The notes beneath the pieces were generated by a model. That model was not told where the DNA came from. It saw nothing but the letters and a program-made list of their open reading frames with translations, and ran no database searches. Position numbers and translations under genes: made by a program. DNA of 64,000 nucleotides from Rhizobium sp. BK399 (lineage in GTDB: Bacteria > Pseudomonadota > Alphaproteobacteria > Rhizobiales > Rhizobiaceae): contig NZ_JACIAH010000001.1 of NCBI RefSeq assembly GCF_014194695.1, forward strand, positions 558,001 to 622,000, written 5' to 3'. Positions 34,305 to 44,129 of this stretch are shown here, piece after piece (the first letter of the stretch is position 1; each line of letters starts with the position of its first letter).

Positions 34305-35300
34305 TCACAAACGCAGCATGATCTTGCCGATGTGACCGCTCGTTTCCATCAGCCTATGTGCGTCGGCGACGTCTTCGAAAGCAACGACGGTATCGATAAC
34401 GGGCGCAAGCTGGCCTTGATCGAGAAGCGGCCAGACCTGGGAAAGGAGATCGTCGCGGATCGCGCGCTTTTCCTCAGGCGTGCGCGGGCGCAGCGTCGAG
34501 CCGGTGATCGTCAGCCGTTTGACCATGATCGGCGCCAGATTGACCTTTTCCGCGACAGCGCCGCCGAGAAAGGCGATGATCGAGAGGCAGCCGTCCTTTG
34601 CAAGCGACGCCACGTTCCGTTCAAAGTAGGCAGCGCCGATCATGTCGAGGATGATATCGACACCATGACCGGTCTCGGCCTTGATGACCTCCGCAAAATC
34701 CTCGGTTTTGTAGTTGATGGCCCGCTTCGCGCCGAGCTCGACGCACGCATCGCATTTCTCCTGCGAACCGGCCGTCGCGTAGACCTCGGCGCCGAAGGCC
34801 CGCGCGAGCTGGATGGCGGTCGTCCCGATACCGCTCGAGCCGCCATGCACGAGAACCTTTTCTCCTTCCGTGAGCCCGGCCATCTGGAACATATTGGCCC
34901 AGACCGTGAAGTAGTTTTCCGGAAGAGCGGCCGCCTTGATGGCATCGTAACCCTTTGGGAACCGCAGCGCCTGGCCGGCGGGCAGCAGGCAATATTCGGC
35001 GTAGGCGCCGCCGTTGGCCAGGCCGCAGACTTTGTCGCCGACAGCAAAATCCCTGACACCAGCACCGATGGCGACGATCTCGCCTGCCAACTCAAGTCCC
35101 AGAATGGGGCTGGCATCCTTTGGCGGCGGATAAATGCCCTGACGCTGAGCGACGTCGGGCCGGTTGACGCCGATGGCCTCAGTGCGGACAAGAAGCTGCC
35201 CCTCCGACGGGATCGGCAAGGGTCCGGAGGCAATCCGCATCACTTCAGGCGCGCCGAAGCTCGGCAGGTCGATGAAGCGCATCTGCGTGGGCAAAGACAT
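34305..35300 (-). CDS. NAD(P)H quinone oxidoreductase (zinc-free MDR, PIG3-like)
   Basis: The product is 331 residues. It has a GroES-like N-terminal domain ([36 protein letters not shown]) and a Rossmann domain with the NADP motif [20 protein letters not shown]. Zinc-binding cysteines of alcohol dehydrogenases are lacking. It belongs to the PIG3-type quinone reductases (TIGR02824-like). It ends 16 bp from the MFS remnant on the opposite strand. Confidence 0.92.
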   Translation of the reverse strand: MSLPTQMRFIDLPSFGAPEVMRIASGPLPIPSEGQLLVRTEAIGVNRPDVAQRQGIYPPPKDASPILGLELAGEIVAIGAGVRDFAVGDKVCGLANGGAYAEYCLLPAGQALRFPKGYDAIKAAALPENYFTVWANMFQMAGLTEGEKVLVHGGSSGIGTTAIQLARAFGAEVYATAGSQEKCDACVELGAKRAINYKTEDFAEVIKAETGHGVDIILDMIGAAYFERNVASLAKDGCLSIIAFLGGAVAEKVNLAPIMVKRLTITGSTLRPRTPEEKRAIRDDLLSQVWPLLDQGQLAPVIDTVVAFEDVADAHRLMETSGHIGKIMLRL

Positions 35301-35377
35301 GGTCCGGTCTCCTCGTTCCGAAAGCAGTGAGATAGTTCAGCGCTTCGGACTTGAGAAGGCAGGAAGAGCGGGTGGCG

Positions 35378-37183
35378 TCAATTCGTCTCGCCCAGAAGAT
35401 GGAAGACAAGCCCCTCGTCGCTTTCCTTCGCCTCGGCCTTGATGTGGGCGATTTCGGCGCTGACGCGATTGATGTCGTCGATGACCAGACCTTCCGGCAG
35501 TTCGAGCACACCGATCGAGCAACGCATCAGCGGGAACAGCGCTTCAACACCGGCGCGGTCATGGCCGCGAATGCGGCCAGCGGCGCGATCGGTGTCGGAG
35601 TAGAGGCCGAGCACATCGTCGTGAAAATCGCTGATCAACCGGTCGAGAATCTCGGTCAGCTCGTCCTTGGTCCAGCCGCGGACGCCGATGAAGAAATCGT
35701 CACCGCCGACATGCCCGAGGAAATGACGCTCGGCGAAGAAATAGCGGCGCATCAGCGCTGCAAAGAGCGAAATCGCGTGGTCGCCGAGGTGGAAGCCATA
35801 GGCATCGTTGAACGGCTTGAAATTGTCGAAGTCGCAATAGCAGAAGTGACGCTTCTCGTCGCCGTCGAGGCTCGCTTCGCGCATGAAGTCGCGGATCGCC
35901 CTGTTGCCCGGCAACCCGGTCAGCGGGTTCTGGTCCTGGGCCGTCTTCAGCTTCTTCTCGTTCATCACCTTAATGAGCGAGGCGGCCGAGACGACGCCCG
36001 CATAGCGCATGTTGTCGGTCAAGAGCAGGCAGTTCGTGCCTTCCATGTTGGCGAAGATTGCCATCAATTGCTCGGTATCGGAATCGAGCCCGACGATCGG
36101 CGCCATCTCGACGAAGTGCGAGATCGTCCGCTCGTACACCTTGTTCTTCAGGAGGTCGCGACCGAAGGGCTGGTAGATGTATTCCTTCAAATGCCGCTCG
36201 TGCAGGATGCCGCGTGGCTCGCCATTGGCGTTCAGCACTGGGAAGAAGGCCTGCTGCGGGTTACGGCGAAAGAGCTCGAAGACGCTGTCGATCGTGTCGT
36301 TCTCGAAGACGGTCGGCAGCATTTCGATCTGCTTGCGGATCAGGATTTCGTCGAGCGACTGCGGATTGCGCTTGCTCTTGCCGAGCTCCAGAAGGTGCGG
36401 AAACGATGGCTGCAGTTCGGTGACATGGGTGGTCGGGCGGGAAATGAACCAGCCCTGGACGAGATCAACGCCGAACTCGCGGCAGGCGACGAACTCTGCC
36501 TCGGTCTCGATCCCCTCCGCAATGACCCGGGTCCCGAGCACATGGGCGATGTGGACGATGTTCTTCAGAAGGTGGCGCTTGCGCGGGCTGCTGTCGATGT
36601 CGGCGATGAAATGCCGGTCGATCTTCAAGTAGTCAACCGGATGGTCGCAGAGCAGCTTCATCTCGCCGTGGCCGACGCCGAAATCGTCGATCGCGAGCTT
36701 GAAGCCGGCCTTGCGCAGCAGCGATACGAGCGCCGCAAACTCAGGCACGCTGGTATTGTCGAAGCGCTCGGAGAACTCAAAACAGATCGAGGACGGCGGA
36801 ATATTGGCGAGCTTCAGATGCTGCAGCAAGCCTTCCACCAACCGCTCGCCATGCGGGATCAGCCGGACATCGAGATTGAGGAACAGCGTCGAACTGGAGA
36901 AGTGCGGGAGCGTGGCGAACTTCGCAAGCGCACGACTGGCCACCATCTGCTCGAGTTGCAGAAGCTGCTGGTTCTTATGCGCCTCGTCGAGGATTTCGAC
37001 CGGAGAGTTGAAACCAATGCGCTCCTGTCCTCGCATCAGGGATTCATAGCCAAATACGACACCCGTCCCTGCCTCCACGATGGGCTGGAATGCATTCTCG
37101 ATAACGAGTTTCGCAAGGGTCACGATCTGATCGCTGGCGTAACGACGAACAAGCGCCGGATCGACGGTGGCAGCCAAAGACAT
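35378..37183 (-). CDS. EAL-CBS-GGDEF cyclic-di-GMP protein
   Basis: The product is 601 residues. The EAL phosphodiesterase domain is about 25-265 with YESLMR, FLNLD, FEFSER, AIDDFGVG, YLKIDRHF and AEGIETE, so the metal and catalytic residues look complete. A CBS pair (about 275-410) is followed by a GGDEF domain (about 425-590) carrying GGDDF, which fits the GG(D/E)(D/E)F pattern. No RxxD inhibitory site sits before it. No transmembrane helices are seen. The product should make and/or degrade c-di-GMP, with the CBS pair perhaps sensing nucleotides. ATG 37183 follows GGAG. Confidence 0.92.
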   Translation of the reverse strand: MSLAATVDPALVRRYASDQIVTLAKLVIENAFQPIVEAGTGVVFGYESLMRGQERIGFNSPVEILDEAHKNQQLLQLEQMVASRALAKFATLPHFSSSTLFLNLDVRLIPHGERLVEGLLQHLKLANIPPSSICFEFSERFDNTSVPEFAALVSLLRKAGFKLAIDDFGVGHGEMKLLCDHPVDYLKIDRHFIADIDSSPRKRHLLKNIVHIAHVLGTRVIAEGIETEAEFVACREFGVDLVQGWFISRPTTHVTELQPSFPHLLELGKSKRNPQSLDEILIRKQIEMLPTVFENDTIDSVFELFRRNPQQAFFPVLNANGEPRGILHERHLKEYIYQPFGRDLLKNKVYERTISHFVEMAPIVGLDSDTEQLMAIFANMEGTNCLLLTDNMRYAGVVSAASLIKVMNEKKLKTAQDQNPLTGLPGNRAIRDFMREASLDGDEKRHFCYCDFDNFKPFNDAYGFHLGDHAISLFAALMRRYFFAERHFLGHVGGDDFFIGVRGWTKDELTEILDRLISDFHDDVLGLYSDTDRAAGRIRGHDRAGVEALFPLMRCSIGVLELPEGLVIDDINRVSAEIAHIKAEAKESDEGLVFHLLGETN

Positions 37184-37319
37184 GCCAATCTCCACTGTGT
37201 CTTATTGTTTTGCGCAGGGACACTGGCGGAGAAGGATCAACGAACCCTTTCCCGAATGTGAAACTTTTGTGAAAGCCGGCCGTTTTAGATCGAATTTTAT
37301 CGATCAATCAACGACTTGC

Positions 37320-37562
37320 TCAGGCAGTGCGCCGGTGCTCGGCCTCGTGATCGGCAAACATGTCGGCCACACACCGGCCGCCACGGGGAGCCCTACTCTG
37401 ATCGAACATCTCTTCGTGGTATCCGCCGAGTTTGCGGGCGGCGTCCCACATGCGAAGGGCCTCGCGCACGACTTCGCTGCTCGATGCGTAGCTGCCGTCG
37501 TCAACGGCGGCCCGGATATCGGCAGCCTGCAACGGTGAGATGGATACGGTGACCATCGGCAT
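37320..37562 (-). CDS. Orphan ParD-type antitoxin
   Basis: The product is 80 residues. It has a ribbon-helix-helix N-terminus (MPMVTVSISPLQAADIRAAVDDGSYASSSEVVREALRMW) of the ParD/CC2985 family, plus a longer than usual tail. Normally parE follows and overlaps, but the 136 bp downstream to the c-di-GMP gene hold no ParE reading frame. The ATG follows AGGGAGG. It may be a solitary regulator or an anti-toxin remnant. The next 184 bp (37563-37746) show no gene. Confidence 0.8.
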   Translation of the reverse strand: MPMVTVSISPLQAADIRAAVDDGSYASSSEVVREALRMWDAARKLGGYHEEMFDQSRAPRGGRCVADMFADHEAEHRRTA

Positions 37563-37746
37563 GAGATTCCTCCCTTTACCTCGTGGGCACGTATGCCCGG
37601 TCGGGGGACGGTTGTCCCGTCCACGGCATTACCGACGCGCGCCGCCGCCTCGGGCCGCCTCTTGATGGGGAAATTTTAGTCCTCCCTCACATACTTGTCA
37701 AAAAAGAAACAGTCCGTGATAGGAGCCTGTGAATTGCGGGCATAAT

Positions 37747-38295
37747 TCAGCTGCGGACGGCAAGACCGAAAGCAAGCATGGACCAGCCCTGAATGAGAAG
37801 GTCGCAGGCGAGGAAAAGGCCCAGGATCCAGAGGCTGTTGACGGGCCATCCGGTGGCAATCACTACCCCGGCCAGCGCGGTAATGATCCCGCTGACAAGA
37901 ACCCAGCCCCAACCCTTGACCGGACGCATGCGCAAGCCGACCCAGGTACGGAACACCCCGGCGATCAGCAAGGCGATCGCAAGAAACAGCGTCAACACCG
38001 CCGATGCCAGAAGGGGATTCTCGAAGGCAAAAAAGCCGGCCAGCACATAGAGAACGCCGCTCAGCGCCCAAACCAGCACCTGTCCCCAAGTCCTCACCTG
38101 AAACGCATGGACCAGATAGACGATCCCACCGATCAGCATCAGCACGCCGACATAATAGACGGACACAACGGTCGCGAGCATGACATTTGCCAATGCGATG
38201 ATGCCGCAGGCGATCAGAAGCACGCCCAGCGCGACGAACCAGCCCCATTTCGATTGCAGCGACGAAAAGCTCAGTCGATCAGACACATCTGCCAT
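37747..38295 (-). CDS. HdeD family (DUF308) membrane protein
   Basis: The product is 182 residues with six transmembrane helices in three DUF308 pairs. It starts MADVSDRLSFSSLQSKWGWFVALGVLLIACG with the recurring WGWxxxxGxxxxxxG pattern (VKGWGWVLVSGIITALAG). HdeD proteins are linked with acid resistance in enterobacteria; in rhizobia the role is unknown. The ATG at 38295 follows AGGAGG. It is divergent from betI. Confidence 0.88.
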   Translation of the reverse strand: MADVSDRLSFSSLQSKWGWFVALGVLLIACGIIALANVMLATVVSVYYVGVLMLIGGIVYLVHAFQVRTWGQVLVWALSGVLYVLAGFFAFENPLLASAVLTLFLAIALLIAGVFRTWVGLRMRPVKGWGWVLVSGIITALAGVVIATGWPVNSLWILGLFLACDLLIQGWSMLAFGLAVRS

Positions 38296-38381
38296 GGCAC
38301 ACCTCCTGGTTGGTAACCGAGTATGCCGCAAAAACACGGAATTGGAAGGGGTTAGCCTTTTCAAGCCCTTTCAGATTTTTA

Positions 38382-38401
38382 TTGATTGATCAGTCAATCA
38401 A
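38382..38401. promoter_or_regulatory. BetI operator upstream of betI
   Basis: TTGATTGATCAGTCAATCAA has perfect 8-bp arms (TTGATTGA / TCAATCAA) around four bases and closely resembles the known bet operator. It lies 33 bp before the betI ATG. BetI leaves it when choline is present, which would derepress betIBA. Confidence 0.75.
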
Positions 38402-38434
38402 AATTATGATGGGGCCTCCTCATGGAGTGATGCG

Positions 38435-39034
38435 ATGCCCAAGGTCGGAATGGAGCCGGTTCGCCGCAAGGCGCTCGTCGATGCCGCGCTGCGCGTGATC
38501 GGCGATCACGGCTCGCTGACCGTCACCATGTCGGAAATTGCCCGACAGGCCGGTGTATCGCCGGCACTGGCGCATCATTACTTCGGCAGCAAGGAACAGC
38601 TGCTGATCGAAACTGTCCGCTCTCTCCTAAAGCAGCTGCGCGACGACGCGGTGACGGCATTGAAAGCGGCGGATGCGCCGCGCGCGAAGATTTCCGCCGT
38701 CATCCGCGTCAGCTTCCAGGCCGACCAGTTCGCGCCGGCAACGATTGCCGCCTGGCTCGCCTTCTATGCCGAGGCGCAGCGCTCCGAAGAGACGCGGCGC
38801 TTCCTCGTCATTTACGCCCGCCGTCTGCGGTCGAACCTCGTCGCCAACCTGAAAGCGCTCTGCCCCGGCGATGCCGCAGAACGCATTGCCGAAGGCGCGG
38901 CTGCGATGATCGACGGGCTCTATATCCGCCAAAGTCTGAGGTCTGCGCCTGTCAGCATCGAGGCATCGATCTCGCTGACCGAAGACTACATCAATTCACA
39001 GCTTGCCGCCCTTGCGAAAGGACAGATCCAGTGA
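38435..39034 (+). CDS. betI: BetI, choline-responsive TetR repressor
   Basis: The product is 199 residues. It starts [42 protein letters not shown], with HTH continuing [15 protein letters not shown], all as in BetI. The C-terminal ligand domain keeps [11 protein letters not shown] and [11 protein letters not shown]. Its TGA overlaps the GTG start of betB, so the operon is translationally coupled. Confidence 0.95.
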   Translation: MPKVGMEPVRRKALVDAALRVIGDHGSLTVTMSEIARQAGVSPALAHHYFGSKEQLLIETVRSLLKQLRDDAVTALKAADAPRAKISAVIRVSFQADQFAPATIAAWLAFYAEAQRSEETRRFLVIYARRLRSNLVANLKALCPGDAAERIAEGAAAMIDGLYIRQSLRSAPVSIEASISLTEDYINSQLAALAKGQIQ

Positions 39035-40500
39035 CCCTCAGAGCCCAGCCGAAAGCCTCCCATTTCATCGACGGCGACTATGTCGAGGATGAAGCGGGCA
39101 GCCTCATCGAAAGCATCTATCCCGCAACCGGCGAGGTCATCGCCCGGCTGCACGCGGCAACGCCTGCTATCGTCGAAAAGGCAATCGCATCGGCCAAGCG
39201 CGCCCAGCCGGAATGGGCGGCGATGAGCCCGACCGCACGCGGCCGCATCCTCAAGCGCGCCGCCGACCTCATTCGCGAGCGCAACCGCGAGCTGTCTGAA
39301 CTGGAAACGCTCGATACCGGCAAACCGATCCAGGAAACGATCATCGCCGATCCGACATCGGGGGCCGACAGCTTCGAGTTCTTCGGCGGCATCGCAGCTG
39401 CGGGCCTCAACGGCTCCTACATCCCGCTCGGCGGCGATTTCGCTTACACCAAGCGCGTGCCGCTTGGTGTCTGCGTCGGCATCGGCGCCTGGAACTATCC
39501 GCAGCAGATCGCCTGCTGGAAGGGCGCGCCGGCGCTTGCCGCGGGCAATGCCATGGTCTTCAAGCCCTCGGAAAACACGCCGCTCGGAGCGCTTGCCATT
39601 GCTGAAATCCTGCACGAAGCCGGCCTGCCGAAGGGGCTCTACAATGTGATCCAGGGGGATCGCGAGACCGGGCCGCTGCTGGTCAACCATCCTGATGTCG
39701 CAAAGGTGTCCCTGACGGGCTCGGTGCCGACCGGCCGCAAGGTCGCGGCAGCGGCTGCCGGCAGCCTCAAGCACGTCACCATGGAACTCGGTGGCAAGTC
39801 GCCTTTGATCGTCTTTGACGATGCCGATATCGACAGCGCCGTCGGTGGCGCCATGCTCGGCAACTTCTATTCGACCGGACAGGTCTGCTCGAACGGCACG
39901 CGCGTCTTCGTGCAGCGCAAGATCAAGGCTGAGTTCCTGAAGCGGCTGAAAGCCCGCACCGAGGCGATCGCCATCGGCGATCCGATGGACGAGGCGACGC
40001 AACTCGGGCCGATGGTATCCTGGGCGCAGCGCGACAAGGTTCTCTCCTACATCGCGAAGGGCAAGGCCGAGGGTGCGACACTCGTGACCGGCGGCGGCAT
40101 CCCGAACAACGTCTCCGGCGAAGGCTATTACGTGCAGCCGACCGTGTTTGCCGACGTCACCGACGAGATGACGATTGCTCGCGAGGAGATCTTCGGACCT
40201 GTCATGTGCGTGCTCGATTTCGACGACGAGGCCGAGGTGATCGCACGCGGCAATGCCACTGAATTCGGCCTCTCCGCCGGCGTCTTCACATCAGACCTGA
40301 CGCGCGGCCATCGCGTCGTCGACCAGCTCGAGGCCGGCACGCTGTGGATCAACACCTACAATCTCTGCCCTGTCGAAATCCCGTTCGGCGGCTCCAAACA
40401 GTCAGGCTTCGGACGTGAGAATTCGCTGGCCGCGCTGGAGCACTATTCGGAACTGAAAACGGTTTATGTCGGCATGGGGCCGGTGCAGGCGCCTTATTGA
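39031..40500 (+). CDS. betB: Betaine aldehyde dehydrogenase BetB
   Basis: The product is 489 residues and oxidises betaine aldehyde to glycine betaine with NAD(P)+. Its aldehyde dehydrogenase motifs are all present: [32 protein letters not shown], the active Glu in [11 protein letters not shown] and catalytic Cys in [18 protein letters not shown]. It uses GTG as start (39031), overlapping betI by 4 bp. It is the middle gene of betI-betB-betA. Confidence 0.96.
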   Translation: MTLRAQPKASHFIDGDYVEDEAGSLIESIYPATGEVIARLHAATPAIVEKAIASAKRAQPEWAAMSPTARGRILKRAADLIRERNRELSELETLDTGKPIQETIIADPTSGADSFEFFGGIAAAGLNGSYIPLGGDFAYTKRVPLGVCVGIGAWNYPQQIACWKGAPALAAGNAMVFKPSENTPLGALAIAEILHEAGLPKGLYNVIQGDRETGPLLVNHPDVAKVSLTGSVPTGRKVAAAAAGSLKHVTMELGGKSPLIVFDDADIDSAVGGAMLGNFYSTGQVCSNGTRVFVQRKIKAEFLKRLKARTEAIAIGDPMDEATQLGPMVSWAQRDKVLSYIAKGKAEGATLVTGGGIPNNVSGEGYYVQPTVFADVTDEMTIAREEIFGPVMCVLDFDDEAEVIARGNATEFGLSAGVFTSDLTRGHRVVDQLEAGTLWINTYNLCPVEIPFGGSKQSGFGRENSLAALEHYSELKTVYVGMGPVQAPY

Positions 40501-40606
40501 GGCAGCACGCAGCCAGCCCTGGCAGGTAGCATTCAATTTCGCCTCGTCCCGATCGGCTCTACGGCCAATCCGAGGATGAGGCGGGGAATCGGAAAAGAAG
40601 CACATC

Positions 40607-42259
40607 ATGCAGCAGGCAGATTTCGTCATCATCGGCTCCGGCTCGGCGGGCTCGGCGCTTGCCTACCGGCTTTCGGAAGACAGCAAGAACACCGTCATCG
40701 TCATCGAAGCGGGCGGCTCCGATTTCGGGCCGTTCATCCAGATGCCGGCAGCCCTTGCCTGGCCGATGAGCATGAAGCGCTACAACTGGGGCTACCTCTC
40801 CGAGCCCGAGCCGAACCTGAACAACCGGCGCATCACTGCGCCGCGCGGCAAGGTGATCGGCGGCTCCTCCTCGATCAATGGCATGGTCTATGTGCGCGGC
40901 CACGCCGAGGACTATAACCGCTGGGAAGAGCTTGGTGCGCAGGGTTGGGCCTATGCCGACGTTCTCCCCTACTTCAAGCGGATGGAGCACAGCCACGGTG
41001 GCGAGGAAGGCTGGCGCGGCACCAACGGGCCGCTGCACGTCCAGCGCGGCGTCTTCCGCAACCCGCTGTTCCGCGCCTTCGTCGAAGCCGGCAAGCAGGC
41101 AGGCTTCGAGACGACAGAGGATTACAACGGCTCGAAGCAGGAAGGCTTCGGGCTGATGGAGCAGACGATCTTCGGCGGCCGCCGCTGGTCGGCTGCGTCT
41201 GCCTATCTGAAACCGGCGCTGAAGCGACCGAACGTCGAGGTCGTCTATGGCCACGCCCAGAAGGTGGTGATCGAGAATGGCCGGGCTGTTGGCGTCGAGA
41301 TCGAGCGCGGCGGTAAGATCGAGGTCATCAAGGCCACCCGCGAAGTGATCGTCTCGGCTTCGTCGTTCAATTCGCCGAAGCTCTTGATGCTGTCGGGTAT
41401 CGGGCCCGGGGCGCACCTGCAGGACATGGGGATCGAGGTAAAAGCCAACCGGCCAGGCGTCGGCGCAAACCTGCAGGACCACATGGAATTCTATTTCCAG
41501 CAGGTCAGCACCAAGCCGGTTTCGCTCTATTCATGGCTGCCGTGGTTCTGGCAGGGGGTCGCCGGCGCGCAATGGATGTTCACCAAATCTGGCCTTGGCA
41601 CCTCGAACCAGTTTGAGGCGTGCGCCTTCCTGCGCTCGGCGCCCGGCGTCAAGCAGCCCGACATCCAATACCATTTCCTGCCGGTGGCGATCAGCTATGA
41701 CGGCAAGGCGGCAGCCAAGAGCCACGGTTTCCAGGTGCATGTCGGCTACAATCTGTCGAAGTCGCGCGGCAACGTCACGCTGGCTTCGTCGGACCCGAAG
41801 GCGGACCCCGTCATTCGGTTTAACTATATGAGCCATCCTGAGGACTGGGAGAAATTCCGCCATTGCGTGCGGCTCACCCGCGAGCTCTTCGGCCAGAAGG
41901 CTTTCGACCAGTATCGCGGACCGGAGATCCAGCCGGGCGAGAAAGTGCAGACCGACGAGGAGATCGACGCCTTCCTGCGCGAGCATCTCGAAAGCGCCTA
42001 TCACCCCTGCGGCACCTGCAAGATGGGCGCGAAGACCGATCCGATGGCCGTCGTCGATCCTGAGACGCGCGTCATCGGCGTCGACGGTCTGTGCGTCGCC
42101 GACTCGTCGATCTTCCCGCATGTGACCTACGGCAACCTGAACGGCCCGTCGATCATGACGGGGGAGAAGGCAGCCGACCACATCCTCGGCAAGCAGCCTC
42201 TGCCGCGCTCCAACCAGGAGCCCTGGATCAACCCGCGCTGGGAAACGAGCGATCGGTAG
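40607..42259 (+). CDS. betA: Choline dehydrogenase BetA
   Basis: The product is 550 residues, a GMC flavin oxidoreductase that converts choline to betaine aldehyde at the membrane. It has an FAD motif [21 protein letters not shown], the GMC signature [18 protein letters not shown], the second signature [15 protein letters not shown] and catalytic His in [12 protein letters not shown]. Following betB by 107 bp, it completes the choline-to-betaine pathway. No choline sulfatase gene (betC) is in the cluster. Confidence 0.96.
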   Translation: MQQADFVIIGSGSAGSALAYRLSEDSKNTVIVIEAGGSDFGPFIQMPAALAWPMSMKRYNWGYLSEPEPNLNNRRITAPRGKVIGGSSSINGMVYVRGHAEDYNRWEELGAQGWAYADVLPYFKRMEHSHGGEEGWRGTNGPLHVQRGVFRNPLFRAFVEAGKQAGFETTEDYNGSKQEGFGLMEQTIFGGRRWSAASAYLKPALKRPNVEVVYGHAQKVVIENGRAVGVEIERGGKIEVIKATREVIVSASSFNSPKLLMLSGIGPGAHLQDMGIEVKANRPGVGANLQDHMEFYFQQVSTKPVSLYSWLPWFWQGVAGAQWMFTKSGLGTSNQFEACAFLRSAPGVKQPDIQYHFLPVAISYDGKAAAKSHGFQVHVGYNLSKSRGNVTLASSDPKADPVIRFNYMSHPEDWEKFRHCVRLTRELFGQKAFDQYRGPEIQPGEKVQTDEEIDAFLREHLESAYHPCGTCKMGAKTDPMAVVDPETRVIGVDGLCVADSSIFPHVTYGNLNGPSIMTGEKAADHILGKQPLPRSNQEPWINPRWETSDR

Positions 42260-42274
42260 AACTGCCGACCGCTA

Positions 42275-42751
42275 TCAGACGAAGCCGATCCAGCGACCGG
42301 CAAGCAACGCGGACGTCCACACCGCTGCGGAGAGGCCCGCCTGAAGGCGCAAGCTGAAGGCGGGCGAAGAGCCCGACACGGCCCGTCGCCAGGCTGCTTG
42401 CGCATGGACGACGGCCGCGTTCAAAATGCCGAGGACCAACACCCCCAGCTTCGCCAGGAAGGCCGGATTTTCGGCGTATTCGATCGGCTTGACGCTGAAA
42501 AGAGCAAAGCCAGTGAGAACAGCTCCCACAAGCCCGACGGCCGCGGCCCGTGACAGGAACGGGCCAAGCACCGCCAGCGGCAGCGAGCCGAACAAGCCCA
42601 TCAGCCGCAGATCCAGTGGCAGGATCGCCCCGATCAGCAGCCCGATCGAAAGGATATGGGCGGCATTGACTGCCATGTAGACAAGCGCCGAGCGCCGCAG
42701 CCCTGACGACAACGGGGTTGCGGCGAGCCATTCCAGGAGCTCGATCGCCAT
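42275..42751 (-). CDS. Small membrane protein (DUF6644/DUF2214-like)
   Basis: The product is 158 residues with four hydrophobic helices (about 20-45, 53-72, 82-100, 120-155). HxxHxxxxxxxxGxILPLDLRLMG-type segments (NAAHILSIGLLIGAILPLDLRLMG) resemble small heme-like or unknown-function membrane proteins. It directly follows the DUF6152-like gene (3-bp gap), so the two probably act together. The function is unknown. Confidence 0.7.
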   Translation of the reverse strand: MAIELLEWLAATPLSSGLRRSALVYMAVNAAHILSIGLLIGAILPLDLRLMGLFGSLPLAVLGPFLSRAAAVGLVGAVLTGFALFSVKPIEYAENPAFLAKLGVLVLGILNAAVVHAQAAWRRAVSGSSPAFSLRLQAGLSAAVWTSALLAGRWIGFV

Positions 42752-42754
42752 CGC

Positions 42755-43141
42755 TCAGTTCGTCTGAATCCGTTCCGGATAGATGTCGAAACGCTTGTCG
42801 GCGACCGTGATCCGTACCGCCTTCATCCGCTTTTCGTCGGGCTTCTGCGAGCGGTTTCCAAGCACGACGATCGAATCGCCTTTCTTGGCCGATCCTTCGA
42901 CAAAGCCCGAGCGTTCGGTCTGCCTGGGGTTGCCAAGTTCGACAAGCCAGACGCCGTCGTCGGCGGTCGCAACATCGAGGGTCGGATGCGGGCCTCCCAT
43001 CGTTATCTTCTCGATGGTACCCCGCAATTCCGTCTGCTCACCCTCGGCCCACGACCAGCCGTGATGCGCGGCGGCTCCCGTCGCCAAGGTGACTACGAGG
43101 ATTGCACCGACTATCATTCGTTTCGTGTCCATGACGTGCAT
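42755..43141 (-). CDS. Exported protein, DUF6152-like
   Basis: The product is 128 residues. A signal peptide (about residues 4-24, ending TGAAAHH) precedes a small beta-rich domain: HHGWSWAEGEQTELRGTIEKITMGGPHPTLDV, WLVELGNPRQTERSGF, GDSIVVLGNRS. The motif HHGWxWxE matches DUF6152 proteins, which are periplasmic and of unknown function. The ATG at 43141 follows AGGGAGAA. It forms an operon with the next membrane protein. Confidence 0.78.
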   Translation of the reverse strand: MHVMDTKRMIVGAILVVTLATGAAAHHGWSWAEGEQTELRGTIEKITMGGPHPTLDVATADDGVWLVELGNPRQTERSGFVEGSAKKGDSIVVLGNRSQKPDEKRMKAVRITVADKRFDIYPERIQTN

Positions 43142-43270
43142 GTTCGTTTCTCCCTACCTCTGCAAAGGAGCGAATTGGCGCAGCGTCGGGCGACGGAAAG
43201 CTATCTCACCGAATCTTGAGGCAGGAGCACAATGCCAAGTGGAGCGGCCAACGGTCGATGGGACCTAGCC

Positions 43271-43717
43271 CTAGGCGAGCATGCGGGTCACTTGCGCGAC
43301 CTTTGCCGGAGCAACGGCATCAGCAATCGTGGTTGAGAACAGGACCTTGCGGGTCGCGTCGGCCACCTTGGCGAAAACGTGGCGGATCTCGCAGTTCTGC
43401 TCACCATCGCAGTCGTCGCACTTGCGATAGGCAGTGATCGACAGGCATGGAAGCGGTGCGATCGGGCCATCGATGATGCGTAATACCTCGCCGAAGGTGA
43501 TCATGTCGGCCGGCTTCAGCAGGAGATAGCCGCCCTGCTTGCCACGACGGCTGACGACGATACCTTGATGTTTCAGGTCGAGCAAAATCTGTTCGAGGAA
43601 TTTCTTCGGTATCTTCTGCTGCGCCGCAATGTCGGAAATCATCACCGGCTCGCCGTCATCGGCTGCCGCCAATACTGTCAGCGCCCTTAGCGCATATTTT
43701 GCCTTCTGCGTAATCAT
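43271..43717 (-). CDS. Rrf2 family transcriptional regulator
   Basis: The product is 148 residues. The Rrf2 HTH MITQKAKYALRALTVLAAAD... IAAQQKIPKKFLEQILLDLKHQGIVVSRRGKQGGYLL is clear. A cysteine cluster PCLSITAYRKCDDCDGEQNCEIR (four Cys) is typical for binding a [2Fe-2S] cluster. It lies divergent from cysHDN and probably controls it according to cysteine or Fe-S status. The start is taken at 43717; an in-frame GTG at 43735 is less likely. Confidence 0.9.
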   Translation of the reverse strand: MITQKAKYALRALTVLAAADDGEPVMISDIAAQQKIPKKFLEQILLDLKHQGIVVSRRGKQGGYLLLKPADMITFGEVLRIIDGPIAPLPCLSITAYRKCDDCDGEQNCEIRHVFAKVADATRKVLFSTTIADAVAPAKVAQVTRMLA

Positions 43718-43927
43718 CTTTGACCGTCGACACACACATGGCGGGCGGAATCAGGAACCCACCGCAAGCTCTGTCCTGCCTCTATGGCATGCGCCGCATG
43801 AACGGAATTTGAACAAGCCGGCGAAACCCTTGAGAGACAAGGTTTTTGGCCTTGTTTTTTCACCCTCGGCCAATAGTCGAAATTTACGCCAAAATGCACC
43901 CTAGATGTCATCACTTCACATTTCCGA

Positions 43928-43971
43928 TTGACAGGCAATGTGTTACCCTACTAAATCAATAGACAATTAGT
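43928..43971 (+). promoter_or_regulatory. cysH promoter with candidate Rrf2 box
   Basis: TTGACA (43928-43933) and CTAAAT (43951-43956) are spaced by 17 bp, a good sigma-70 match. An inverted repeat ACTAA (43950-43954) / TTAGT (43967-43971) overlaps the -10 element. It leaves a leader of roughly 165 nt before the cysH ATG at 44130. Apart from this promoter, 43718-44129 shows no gene. Confidence 0.5.
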
Positions 43972-44129
43972 TTGACCGCTGCGAACCATTGCTGGCGCGG
44001 CTGCTTTTCCGCATTGCAGCGGCCGGGGAGAGATATTTGCTCCTATCGCCGCCGCTTTCGAAATCCGTTTTTCTGTCCGATCCAAGCCTGACCTGCGATA
44101 CTCCGGCCAACATCAAGGACAGGATCCCC

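Noticed and set aside
35351..37261. 636-residue open frame on the plus strand
   Set aside because: It lies antisense to the EAL-CBS-GGDEF gene, whose minus-strand frame shows all catalytic motifs.
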